A DNA stretch of 64,000 nt from Xenorhabdus sp014467285 (lineage in GTDB: Bacteria; Pseudomonadota; Gammaproteobacteria; Enterobacterales; Enterobacteriaceae): positions 365,844-429,843 of the forward strand of contig NZ_NKHR01000001.1 of NCBI RefSeq assembly GCF_014467285.1, written 5' to 3'. The translations under genes were made by a program, and so were the position numbers. Below the pieces are notes generated by a model. That model ran no database searches, had not been told where the DNA came from, and worked only from the letters and a program-made list of their open reading frames with translations. The stretch's first letter is position 1. Every line of letters starts with the position of its first letter. This document shows positions 53,250-60,057 of the stretch, in pieces.

Positions 53250-53738
53250 GCTAACGGTAACGCGTTCAATGATCACATCTTCACGTGGTACATCTTGGTG
53301 CATACCGCTGCGGCCAGTGGAAACGCCTTTGATTTTGTCAACCACATCCATGCCTTCAACCACTTCGGCGAATACGCAATAACCCCATCCGTCAGGACGT
53401 TCTGAACGGAAGTTCAGGAAATCGTTATCAACAACGTTGATGAAAAACTGAGCAGTTGCAGAGTGCGGATCATTGGTACGCGCCATTGCAAGGGTACCAC
53501 GGCTGTTTTTTACGCCATTGTTTGCTTCGTTCTTGATAGGATCTTTTGTTACTTTCTGCTTCATACCTGGTTCAAAGCCACCGCCTTGAATCATAAAGCC
53601 ATTGATCACACGATGAAAAATTGTGTTGTCATAAAAGCCTTCAGAGCAGTAATTTAAGAAGTTCTCAACAGTTACCGGCGCTTTATCCGCGAAAGTATTG
53701 ATCACGATATCGCCAAAGTTGGTGTGGAAAGTCACCAT
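53244..53738 (-). CDS. ppiB: Cytoplasmic peptidyl-prolyl isomerase B
   Basis: A 164-residue cyclophilin accelerating proline isomerisation. FHRVINGFMIQGGGF with the catalytic Arg, LAMARTNDPHSATAQFFINVVDN and GYCVFAEVVEGMDVV are canonical; no signal peptide is present, so this is the cytosolic type. Its stop lies in the third unit of a tandem repeat. Divergent from cysS. Confidence 0.96.
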   Translation of the reverse strand: MVTFHTNFGDIVINTFADKAPVTVENFLNYCSEGFYDNTIFHRVINGFMIQGGGFEPGMKQKVTKDPIKNEANNGVKNSRGTLAMARTNDPHSATAQFFINVVDNDFLNFRSERPDGWGYCVFAEVVEGMDVVDKIKGVSTGRSGMHQDVPREDVIIERVTVSE

Positions 53739-54029
53739 AATAAAAATCCTAATAATAGTTTTGATTGACCCTGTATTCTAGGGGGTTCGGAACAACCGCA
53801 GTTATATCATATATGAGATTTTGAGTCAGTACTCTGAAATCACATCAGAATAAGGTGATTTGCGGCACTTGCAAAGCTTTGCATATCAAGGTGAAATACT
53901 TTGCCTGGCTTCTCTATATTCTGGTTTATTTATATCGCTGATAAAGAGGCCTATAATCAGCGAATTCATTCTATTTTATACACGTACATCTTTAATACAC
54001 GTACATCAATTTTTACGGAAAACCCCCTG
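53739..54029. other. ppiB/cysS divergent promoter region
   Basis: 290 bp. A direct repeat of TACACGTACATC (53979-53990 and 53997-54008, 6 nt apart) lies just upstream of the cysS start. No gene seen; promoters must lie here. Confidence 0.5.
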
Positions 54030-55412
54030 ATGCTAAAAATTTTCAATACTCTCAGCCGCCAAAAAGAAGAATTTAAGCCGATTCATGAAGGGAAAGTGGG
54101 CATGTACGTGTGTGGCATTACCATTTATGATTTGTGTCATATTGGTCATGGCAGAACGTTTGTTGCATTTGATGTCATTGCCCGTTATCTGCGTTATATG
54201 GGATACGATCTCACCTATGTCCGTAACGTCACTGACGTGGATGATAAAATCATCAAACGTGCAATTGAAAATAATGAAAGCTGTGACGATTTGACCACAC
54301 GCATGCTGGCAGAAATGCACAGCGATTTTGACGCGCTGAATATTCTACGCCCGGATTTAGAGCCTCGTGCCACGCAACATATCGCAGAGATTATTGAAAT
54401 CGCGTCAGAGCTGATTCAACGTGGACACGCTTATGTTGCGGCTAATGGCGATGTGATGTTCTCCATTGATACCAATCCTGATTACGGCTTGCTTTCCCGC
54501 CAGGATCTGGGACAATTACAAGCTGGAGCGCGTGTTGAAGTCGCAGATGTAAAACGTAATCCAATGGATTTTGTGTTGTGGAAAATGTCCAAGCCGGGTG
54601 AGCCTAGCTGGGAATCTCCGTGGGGAGCGGGTCGTCCGGGTTGGCATATTGAATGTTCTGCCATGAACGGCAAAACTCTTGGTCACCATTTTGATATTCA
54701 CGGCGGCGGTTCTGATTTGATGTTCCCGCACCATGAAAACGAAATCGCACAATCCACCTGTGCTCATGACGGCCCTTACGTTAATTACTGGATGCACTCT
54801 GGCATGGTCATGGTGGATAAAGAGAAGATGTCCAAATCTTTGAACAACTTCTTTACTATCCGCGATGTGCTGGGATATTACGACGCTGAAACTGTGCGTT
54901 ATTTCTTGCTGTCTGGTCATTATCGTAGCCAATTGAACTACACAGAAGAAAACCTGAAACAGGCTCGTACTTCCCTTGAGCGTTTGTATACTGCTCTGCG
55001 CGGTACAGATAAAACCGCTCAACCGGCTGGTGGAGAAGCATTTGAAGCTCGTTTTACTGAAGCGATGAATGATGATTTTAATACACCAGAAGCGTATTCA
55101 GTCCTGTTTGATATGGTTCGTGAGCTCAACCGCCTGAAGGCAGAAGACGTTGCAGCGGCAAATGGTCTGGCGGCTGAATTGCGTAAGCTGGCGGGAATTC
55201 TTGGTCTTTTGGAACAAGATCCTGAACACTTCTTGCAGGGCGGCGCGCAAGCGGACGATGACGTAGCTAAAATCGAAGCACTCATCAAACAACGTAACGA
55301 TGCCCGTAAGAACAAAGCGTGGGCATTGGCAGATGCGGCGCGTGATCAGTTGAATGAAATGGGCATTGAGCTGGAAGATGGTCCACAGGGAACAACCTGG
55401 CGTCGTAAGTAA
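54030..55412 (+). CDS. cysS: Cysteinyl-tRNA synthetase
   Basis: A 460-residue class I aminoacyl-tRNA synthetase (461 in E. coli). The zinc Cys in MYVCGIT, the HIGH-type CHIGHGR (about residue 35), GWHIECSAM, HHENEIAQ (zinc ligands) and KMSKS in KEKMSKSLNNF are intact. The frame is open 43 codons upstream, but MLKIFNTL at 54030 is the universal enterobacterial start. A strong terminator follows. Confidence 0.97.
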   Translation: MLKIFNTLSRQKEEFKPIHEGKVGMYVCGITIYDLCHIGHGRTFVAFDVIARYLRYMGYDLTYVRNVTDVDDKIIKRAIENNESCDDLTTRMLAEMHSDFDALNILRPDLEPRATQHIAEIIEIASELIQRGHAYVAANGDVMFSIDTNPDYGLLSRQDLGQLQAGARVEVADVKRNPMDFVLWKMSKPGEPSWESPWGAGRPGWHIECSAMNGKTLGHHFDIHGGGSDLMFPHHENEIAQSTCAHDGPYVNYWMHSGMVMVDKEKMSKSLNNFFTIRDVLGYYDAETVRYFLLSGHYRSQLNYTEENLKQARTSLERLYTALRGTDKTAQPAGGEAFEARFTEAMNDDFNTPEAYSVLFDMVRELNRLKAEDVAAANGLAAELRKLAGILGLLEQDPEHFLQGGAQADDDVAKIEALIKQRNDARKNKAWALADAARDQLNEMGIELEDGPQGTTWRRK

Positions 55413-55447
55413 TCGATTTTTGATTGATTGAACGTTGTTATATCTCA

Positions 55448-55481
55448 GAACCGCCCTTGATATGGGCGGTTCAATTTTTTT
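55448..55481 (+). terminator. Terminator of cysS
   Basis: A perfect 9-bp stem (GAACCGCCC 55448-55456, GGGCGGTTC 55464-55472) is followed by AATTTTTTTG. Confidence 0.92.
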
Positions 55482-55544
55482 GAATTTACGTCTTTACAGC
55501 AATATTTTTATTTGCAATACATGAGCGGAATAAAAACGTCAGAT

Positions 55545-55781
55545 TTATCGATGAGTATTCAGATACTCAGGATAGAAAGCATTTCCAGTGTGATACGTGG
55601 TTTTTCCAGAAACGGAGTTCCGTTTCATGGCAACAAAAGAAGCATTATTTAGATGTTCTGGTACTTGATGTGTGCTATCACTGGAAGCAAGATTAAGAAG
55701 AGAAATTGTCACCCTACGTTTAGAGTTACTTAATTTATAAGACATACCCAACAACCTTCTTGCAGCTCGATTACTTAACAT
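55545..55781 (-). CDS. Small orphan protein, 78 aa
   Basis: Unrecognised. The basic N-terminus MLSNRAARRLLGMSYKLSNSKRRVT is followed by a Ser/Asn-rich C-terminal half rich in His and Tyr. No signal peptide or membrane segment. Support for expression: GGGG 8 nt before the ATG and an extended -10 element TGCTATACT on the minus strand at 55816-55824, giving a leader of about 28 nt. It lies between cysS and ybcJ beside a decayed gene, in a low-GC pocket. Confidence 0.5.
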   Translation of the reverse strand: MLSNRAARRLLGMSYKLSNSKRRVTISLLNLASSDSTHQVPEHLNNASFVAMKRNSVSGKTTYHTGNAFYPEYLNTHR

Positions 55782-55815
55782 AATTAACCCCGTTTCAGTT
55801 GTACGTAAGCTTCCC

Positions 55816-55824
55816 AGTATAGCA
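55816..55824 (-). promoter_or_regulatory. Extended -10 promoter of the 78-aa gene
   Basis: The minus strand reads TG-C-TATACT, a strong extended -10; a -35 is poor (TTTTGA, 16 bp upstream), which extended -10 promoters tolerate. Confidence 0.5.
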
Positions 55825-55881
55825 ACTTATTAGAAAATCAAAACATTGTTGGTATGATTGTTTATCAAGATATCGTCAGCA

Positions 55882-56200
55882 TCACATATTTTGTGGATAA
55901 AACCAGATAAATCTATTGCCAGTAACATCAATACCATAATGCTTATTTTTGAGCGAATCCTGTTTCTTCCAGATAGCAACAGCAAGGCCTTATATTATTA
56001 ATATTATATTTATTTAACAGCTCCTTAATATTGTTAAATAGTTTTTGAAGTTTTACACTGTGATTCTCCCAATAATAGTATTTCTCTTGTATTTATTCTT
56101 AGCCTGATATTTTCAGGATCTTTTCTTGGTATTCTTTTGATTTTTTCTAATATATTAATTTGTAAATCAGGATGATAAAAAAATCATTGCCGTTTATAGC
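55882..56200 (-). pseudogene. Frameshifted remnant of an unknown gene
   Basis: On the minus strand three coding-like pieces lie end to end in different frames. Piece A (about 56175-56070) contains HPDLQINILEKIKRIPRK and LRINTREILLLG. Piece B (about 56070-55946) contains VKLQKLFNNIKELLNKY and CCCYLEETGFAQK. Piece C (about 55950-55882) contains HYGIDVTGNRFIWFYP and ends at TGA. A fourth piece before A (AINGNDFF) joins across a run of seven T. Amino-acid composition looks like real protein, unlike flanking frames. The 5' end is lost at the ybcJ terminator. I cannot name the family. Confidence 0.45.
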
Positions 56201-56204
56201 ATGA

Positions 56205-56243
56205 AAAAAAGCACCTGAAATGTATAAATTCAGGTGCTTTTTT
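56205..56243. terminator. Terminator of folD-ybcJ
   Basis: A perfect 15-bp stem (AAAAAAGCACCTGAA 56205-56219, TTCAGGTGCTTTTTT 56229-56243) with T-runs on both strands. Confidence 0.92.
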
Positions 56244-56278
56244 CGAAAAAATATTAGTGGTAATCTTTACCCACTAAG

Positions 56279-56491
56279 TTACTCTTCAACGCGAACAGAT
56301 TCACCATTAAAGGTTACAACTTTACCCGCAGTAATTTTGCAGCGCTTGCGCGTCTCAAGTTGACTATCAACCTGAACCAAACCTTCTGCAATCATGGCCT
56401 TTGCTGCTGCACCACTTTCGCACCACCCTTGTAATTTCAGCAGGTCGCATAATTCGACATAAGGGTGATTATCTAAATAAAAAATTTCCAT
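56279..56491 (-). CDS. ybcJ: S4-like RNA-binding protein YbcJ
   Basis: A 70-residue S4-domain protein: YVELCDLLKLQGWCESGAAAKAMIAEGLVQVDSQLETRKRCKI matches E. coli YbcJ. The fold binds RNA; the target is unknown. Its ATG overlaps the folD TGA, forming an operon. Confidence 0.94.
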   Translation of the reverse strand: MEIFYLDNHPYVELCDLLKLQGWCESGAAAKAMIAEGLVQVDSQLETRKRCKITAGKVVTFNGESVRVEE

Positions 56492-57366
56492 CAGTATCCT
56501 TCAGTTGTACCTACATCATGGTATTCCTCGCAAGCCTGCAAGGTATTTTGAATCAATGTTGCAACAGTCATTGGGCCAACACCGCCCGGAACAGGGGAGA
56601 TCCAGCTAGCGCGTTCCGATGCGTTATCGAAATCTACATCACCAATGACTTTGCCATTTTCCAGCCGATTAATACCAACATCAATCACAATCGCGTCTGG
56701 TTTAATCCATTCACCGGGAATAAAATTCGGTTTACCGACAGCCACGACCAGTAAATCTGCTTGTTCAACATGCTGGCGTAAATTTTTGGTAAAGCGATGA
56801 GTGACCGTCGTTGTACAGCCAGCCAATAGCAACTCAAGGCTCATTGGGCGCCCAACGATATTAGAAGCGCCGATAATAACGGCATTTAGGCCATACGTAT
56901 TGATATTGCAGCGCTCGAGCAGCGTAACAATCCCACGGGGGGTACAAGGGCGCAGCTTCGGCGCTCGTTGGCACAGACGGCCAATATTATAGGGATGGAA
57001 ACCATCAACATCCTTATCGGGATGAATACGTTCCAGTACTTTGACATTATCAATGCCGGCAGGTAAAGGAAGTTGAACCAAAATACCGTCGATTTCAGTA
57101 TCGGTGTTCAGGTTATCGATCAGGGAGAGTAATTCGGCTTCGCTGGTGGTATCAGGCAGGTCATAAGAGCGGGACATAAAGCCGACTTCTTCACAGGCCC
57201 GGCGCTTGCTTGCGACATAAATCTGAGATGCAGGGTTTTCTCCAACTAAAACGACGGCAAGACCCGGCGCTCGTTTTCCGGCAGCTACACGCTGTTTAAC
57301 TCTTTCTGCAACTTCACTTCTGATTGTCTGCGCAATCGTTTTCCCATCAATAATTTTTGCTGACAT
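56491..57366 (-). CDS. folD: Methylenetetrahydrofolate dehydrogenase/cyclohydrolase
   Basis: A 291-residue bifunctional enzyme interconverting 5,10-methylene- and 10-formyl-THF with NADP. The substrate motif YVASKRRACEEVG supplies the catalytic Lys; VQLPLPAGIDNVKVLERIHPDKDVDGFHP and IGASNIVGRPMSLELL (NADP site) and PVPGGVGPMTVATL are intact. Overlaps ybcJ by one base. It is next to the argU-type tRNA, as in E. coli. Confidence 0.97.
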   Translation of the reverse strand: MSAKIIDGKTIAQTIRSEVAERVKQRVAAGKRAPGLAVVLVGENPASQIYVASKRRACEEVGFMSRSYDLPDTTSEAELLSLIDNLNTDTEIDGILVQLPLPAGIDNVKVLERIHPDKDVDGFHPYNIGRLCQRAPKLRPCTPRGIVTLLERCNINTYGLNAVIIGASNIVGRPMSLELLLAGCTTTVTHRFTKNLRQHVEQADLLVVAVGKPNFIPGEWIKPDAIVIDVGINRLENGKVIGDVDFDNASERASWISPVPGGVGPMTVATLIQNTLQACEEYHDVGTTEGY

Positions 57367-57559
57367 GTATTTAAGATTCCATCATCAAGTATAGGAATAG
57401 GGGCTATTTTGTCAGAACATAAACCGTCTGTCAGTTTTATTAATAGTCATAAAATGAACATACGAACGAAAAGGGCATTGACTCAGGCCATTATGCCCGT
57501 ATAATCCGGTGCTGCATCAACGCATTAATGATGTTTCTTATTTACATATCGCACAAAAT

Positions 57560-57636
57560 GCGCCCTTAGCTCAGCTGGATAGAGCAACGGCCTTCTAAGC
57601 CGTAGGTCACAGGTTCGAATCCTGTAGGGCGTACCA
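57560..57636 (+). tRNA. argU: tRNA-Arg (anticodon TCT), argU-type
   Basis: A 77-nt cloverleaf starting GCGCCCTTAGCTCAGC and ending with encoded CCA. The anticodon loop CTTCTAA gives TCT (reads AGA/AGG). D-loop, variable loop and GGTTCGAATCC T-arm are intact. Close to E. coli argU. This tRNA is the attachment site of prophage DLP12 in E. coli, and phage-type genes begin right after it here. Confidence 0.97.
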
Positions 57637-57704
57637 TTTAAAATCAATGAGTTATCAATATTTTTTTAAATGCTGTAAGAAATGCAGGTGTTCTAATGGG
57701 TGTC

Positions 57705-57887
57705 TTAAGAATTTTTATCTCTAACCCACTTTTCATAAACTTCTTCGGGCCAGCCCAAAAAAATCCCGCTTTCCGTCTTTGATGGTTTTGGGAATTCGTT
57801 TCTCTTTGCCCACATCCGCCACAAAGTAGGATGGCTCTTTCCTACCAATTTGCACATTTCTTTAAGACTAATGTATCTCGTTGCCAT
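57705..57887 (-). CDS. AlpA-like phage regulator
   Basis: A 60-residue AlpA/excisionase-type helix-turn-helix: RYISLKEMCKLVGKSHPTLWRMW then EFPKPSKTESG, the family signature, ending with a short wing. AlpA homologues activate integrase or excision genes of satellite prophages. AAGGA lies 8 nt before the ATG. It sits 70 bp from the tRNA 3' end, where an integrase would be expected, and no integrase is present. Confidence 0.85.
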   Translation of the reverse strand: MATRYISLKEMCKLVGKSHPTLWRMWAKRNEFPKPSKTESGIFLGWPEEVYEKWVRDKNS

Positions 57888-57963
57888 TATTTACTATTTC
57901 CTTTTTGATAATTGCTTGCCAAAGCCAACCTGACCACTTTTTCAGTGGCTATTTTCCCATCTA

Positions 57964-58116
57964 TCACCCAAAAATGGTGTATTCCAGCTCAGTGCTGAGG
58001 AATGCCATTTGAATTTTTTGATCTTCCGTTGTAGGGCACCGTATCAAGTACCCGTTCATCACATCAGTATGGAAATTTCTTCCAGTGTCCACCTGCAGTA
58101 TTGGTAATCTATGCAT
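57964..58116 (-). CDS. 50-aa small ORF upstream of alpA
   Basis: My minus-strand translation gives 50 residues, MHRLPILQVDTGRNF then HTDVMNGYLIRC and QIQMAFLSTELEY-type text, ending IFG. The composition is protein-like. Similar short segments occur, as I remember, at the 3' end of Ash-like proteins near alpA in P4-type satellites, but I cannot confirm this. No ribosome site is seen, so it could be the tail of a truncated gene. Confidence 0.4.
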   Translation of the reverse strand: MHRLPILQVDTGRNFHTDVMNGYLIRCPTTEDQKIQMAFLSTELEYTIFG

Positions 58117-58275
58117 TATTTAAATGCAATTTTATAATTGTCATATAATATTACATCTTCTATATTCTCTTCTTGTACGTAATCGTTCTGAATTTAGATT
58201 GAAACATTCCCCAGCGCAGGCGTTGTAATTAAGTTTTAATGTTTATTGAAATTTATAGATTTTATTTATATTCGT
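58117..58275. other. AT-rich gap in prophage left arm
   Basis: No gene or repeat recognised. A GCAATTTTATAATTGC-like weak dyad near 58125 is the only structure noted. Confidence 0.4.
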
Positions 58276-58674
58276 TTATTGTGTGGCTATTTTTATTACT
58301 GACCGTGTTTTCTTGTCTGCTTTAATCAGAGGAATGATATCAATTAAATGCATATATCGTCCTCTCCGTTTATAGAGCGCATAACCGTAATCGACAATCG
58401 GTTCTAAATTATAGCAAGGAACAGGCTCTGTATGTTTTGGGCTGACCCGATACGTCGTTAATATATGATGCTTAAATTCATCTTTATTTTTTATGCCCAT
58501 GCCATGATTCTGGGTTTTGCCCTGATGATATTGGTCTGCCAAAAAGGTGATATGTGTTGTTCCTGTATGCAGGCTGTTTTTTTGTGCGATATTGGCAACA
58601 ATGCCATTAATGGTGATAGCATTTTTTGGTTTTGTTGCCGGTTTCTTGATGATGGCAGAAATGAAGGTACGCAT
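58276..58674 (-). CDS. Leftward early gene of the prophage, unknown function
   Basis: A 132-residue, basic protein rich in Lys, His and Tyr: start MRTFISAIIKKPATKPKNA, then HILTTYRVSPKHTEPV and YKRRGRYMHLIDIIPL. AGAGGA is 5 nt before the ATG. Expression would be driven leftward from the operator cluster at 58697-58769, the position of N in lambdoid phages. No arginine-rich N-terminal RNA-binding motif like that of lambda N is evident, so an antiterminator role is only possible. Opposite-strand frames here have a weaker ribosome context and look like shadows. Confidence 0.6.
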   Translation of the reverse strand: MRTFISAIIKKPATKPKNAITINGIVANIAQKNSLHTGTTHITFLADQYHQGKTQNHGMGIKNKDEFKHHILTTYRVSPKHTEPVPCYNLEPIVDYGYALYKRRGRYMHLIDIIPLIKADKKTRSVIKIATQ

Positions 58675-58696
58675 AAATCCTCTCGCTGACTATGGT

Positions 58697-58769
58697 AGTG
58701 ATTATTCCTATCACTTTGATGTGGCTAACATTATCACTTAAATTCCATCAAATCCATACCTAAAGTGAT
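58697..58769. promoter_or_regulatory. OL-like operator cluster
   Basis: Three sites share the AGTGAT/ATCACT half: a perfect inverted pair AGTGAT-N7-ATCACT (58697-58715), ATCACT (58733-58738) and TAAAGTGATA (58761-58770). The same ten-base word recurs in the cluster right of the repressor gene. It lies just upstream of the leftward 132-aa gene. Confidence 0.65.
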
Positions 58770-58800
58770 ATAAATCAAGTTTTTTTAATTATCTTATTGA

Positions 58801-58823
58801 TATCAAATAATTTTAATTTGATA
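58801..58823. repeat. Perfect 8-bp inverted repeat left of cI
   Basis: TATCAAAT (58801-58808) and ATTTGATA (58816-58823) with a 7-nt spacer in AT-rich DNA. Unlike the AGTGAT sites; role unknown. Confidence 0.4.
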
Positions 58824-58874
58824 TTATCTGAATGATTTTAGAACTTGAGGGTGATAATAATTTCAATGAAATTA

Positions 58875-58901
58875 AAGATACTGCATTAAAAACAGTATCT
58901 T
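58875..58901 (-). terminator. Hairpin after the CI-like gene
   Basis: A 9-bp stem (AAGATACTG 58875-58883, CAGTATCTT 58893-58901) is followed on the minus strand by TTAATTT. Confidence 0.5.
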
Positions 58902-58951
58902 GTCGCAAATAGAGGCAGGGTTTGGCGGTGTTTCTAGTAGGGATGGGAATG

Positions 58952-59563
58952 TTATCGTTTTCGCTTCATGTTACGAAATAAATAAACAATCACACCGACG
59001 ATTTCCATGTCGGGAGAGAGGGTTATCAAGGGGATACGTGAGTCATCAACAGATAAAAAGCTGACAGCTCCCCCTTGTTTATAACGATAAACGGAATAGT
59101 GCTCTCCGATGCGTGCATAGACTAAATCATCATTGGCGATATCTTCCTGTATATCCACCACGATCACCGTCCCTTCCGGCGCTTCAGCGCAGCCGGTATT
59201 TTGGGTGATGCGATAAGCCCGGCAGGATTCAAACAAGGTTTGCTGTTCAGAAAAGGCCGGCACCATGAAGAACTCCGGGGTTTCTTGTGCTGCTTCATAA
59301 ATTTTTACCGGTGCATAACGGTTGTCATGCCTGACAGTAAAATCAGTATCACCGGACTGAGATTTATGACCACTGCCATCACTAAGCCATTCCGGACGCA
59401 CATCAAGCGCCTTGGCCAAATCAACGAGTCGGCCTGTTTTGACGGCGTTCCCGGAAAGTAATTTCCATATCATGGATTGTGCCATGCCGGCTTTTTTTGC
59501 CAGAGCAGATTGGGTCAGCCCCTTATCTGCCATGGCTTCTTTTAATCTATCAGCAAGCGTCAT
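58952..59563 (-). CDS. CI-like phage repressor lacking usual cleavage residues
   Basis: A 203-residue repressor. The N-terminal XRE helix-turn-helix is MTLADRLKEAMADKGLTQSALAKKAGMAQSMIWKLLSGNA; the C-terminal domain resembles the S24/LexA-type fold (EGTVIVVDIQEDIANDDLVYARI, then IVGVIVYL). The self-cleavage Ser position (GNSM in lambda) reads QNTGC and the Lys position (FKK) reads YRYK, so autocleavage looks lost. The ATG at 59563 has GAGG; 18 upstream codons are open but unrelated. Divergent from a Cro-like gene. Confidence 0.85.
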   Translation of the reverse strand: MTLADRLKEAMADKGLTQSALAKKAGMAQSMIWKLLSGNAVKTGRLVDLAKALDVRPEWLSDGSGHKSQSGDTDFTVRHDNRYAPVKIYEAAQETPEFFMVPAFSEQQTLFESCRAYRITQNTGCAEAPEGTVIVVDIQEDIANDDLVYARIGEHYSVYRYKQGGAVSFLSVDDSRIPLITLSPDMEIVGVIVYLFRNMKRKR

Positions 59564-59655
59564 AAGTGCCTCATGAGTGGTTCCCGCATTTATGTGAAAT
59601 ACAGGGGATAAGCCCAAGAACCGCTGTCTTGGAACATTTTTGCTTATTCTATCTC

Positions 59656-59710
59656 TAAAGTGATACCTTTACAAATACTCCAATAGTGATTTATATTGAT
59701 TGTTAGTGAT
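59656..59710. promoter_or_regulatory. OR-like operator cluster between cI and cro
   Basis: Three AGTGAT sites: within TAAAGTGATACCTTTA (59656-59671, inverted repeat TAAAG/CTTTA), CAATAGTGATTTATATTG (59681-59698, CAATA/TATTG ends) and TTAGTGATATTG (59703-59714). Starts at 59659, 59685 and 59705. This is the layout of OR in lambdoid phages. Confidence 0.7.
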
Positions 59711-59744
59711 ATTGTTATTACCGTGGTGTTGGAGAAAGGAACTA

Positions 59745-59978
59745 ATGAAAAACAGTGTGATAAAAAAAGTGATAGATATCGCAGGCAGCCAGGCCAAGCT
59801 GGCTCAGGTTCTGGGGTGTGCGCAATCGCTTATCAGTGCGTGGTTGTACGGAAAAAAACGGGTTTCAGTATCACGGGTCCCCGATATTGTGGTTTTTTCA
59901 AACGGTGCGGTTCAGGCTCATGAATTGCGTCCTGATCTGCCTACCGTTTTCCCGCCCCCTGAAAAAAAATCTCAATAA
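59745..59978 (+). CDS. Cro/YdaS-like phage regulator
   Basis: A 77-residue protein with helix-turn-helix IKKVIDIAGSQAKLAQVLGCAQSLISAWLYGKKRVS, the YdaS/Cro signature (the segment after it reads VSRVPDIVVFSNGAVQAHELRPDLP). It would repress the lytic and lysogenic promoters at the OR-like cluster. AAAGGA precedes the ATG at 59745; an earlier in-frame ATG gives an unrelated hydrophobic extension. Next gene is the O-like initiator; no cII is seen between. Confidence 0.85.
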   Translation: MKNSVIKKVIDIAGSQAKLAQVLGCAQSLISAWLYGKKRVSVSRVPDIVVFSNGAVQAHELRPDLPTVFPPPEKKSQ

Positions 59979-60057
59979 ATTCTAGACAGGGATTAATTAT
60001 GCGGGGTGTTTTGAACATGGGGATGTTGTTTAACATACGGTAACAGGGAGAAACGGC

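Noticed and set aside
58465..58741. Two plus-strand frames opposite the 132-aa prophage gene
   Set aside because: The minus-strand gene has a better ribosome site and operator-linked promoter; the hydrophobic plus frames mirror it.
59979..60057. cII-like gene between cro and the O-like gene
   Set aside because: Only a 14-codon frame fits in the gap; nothing resembles CII.
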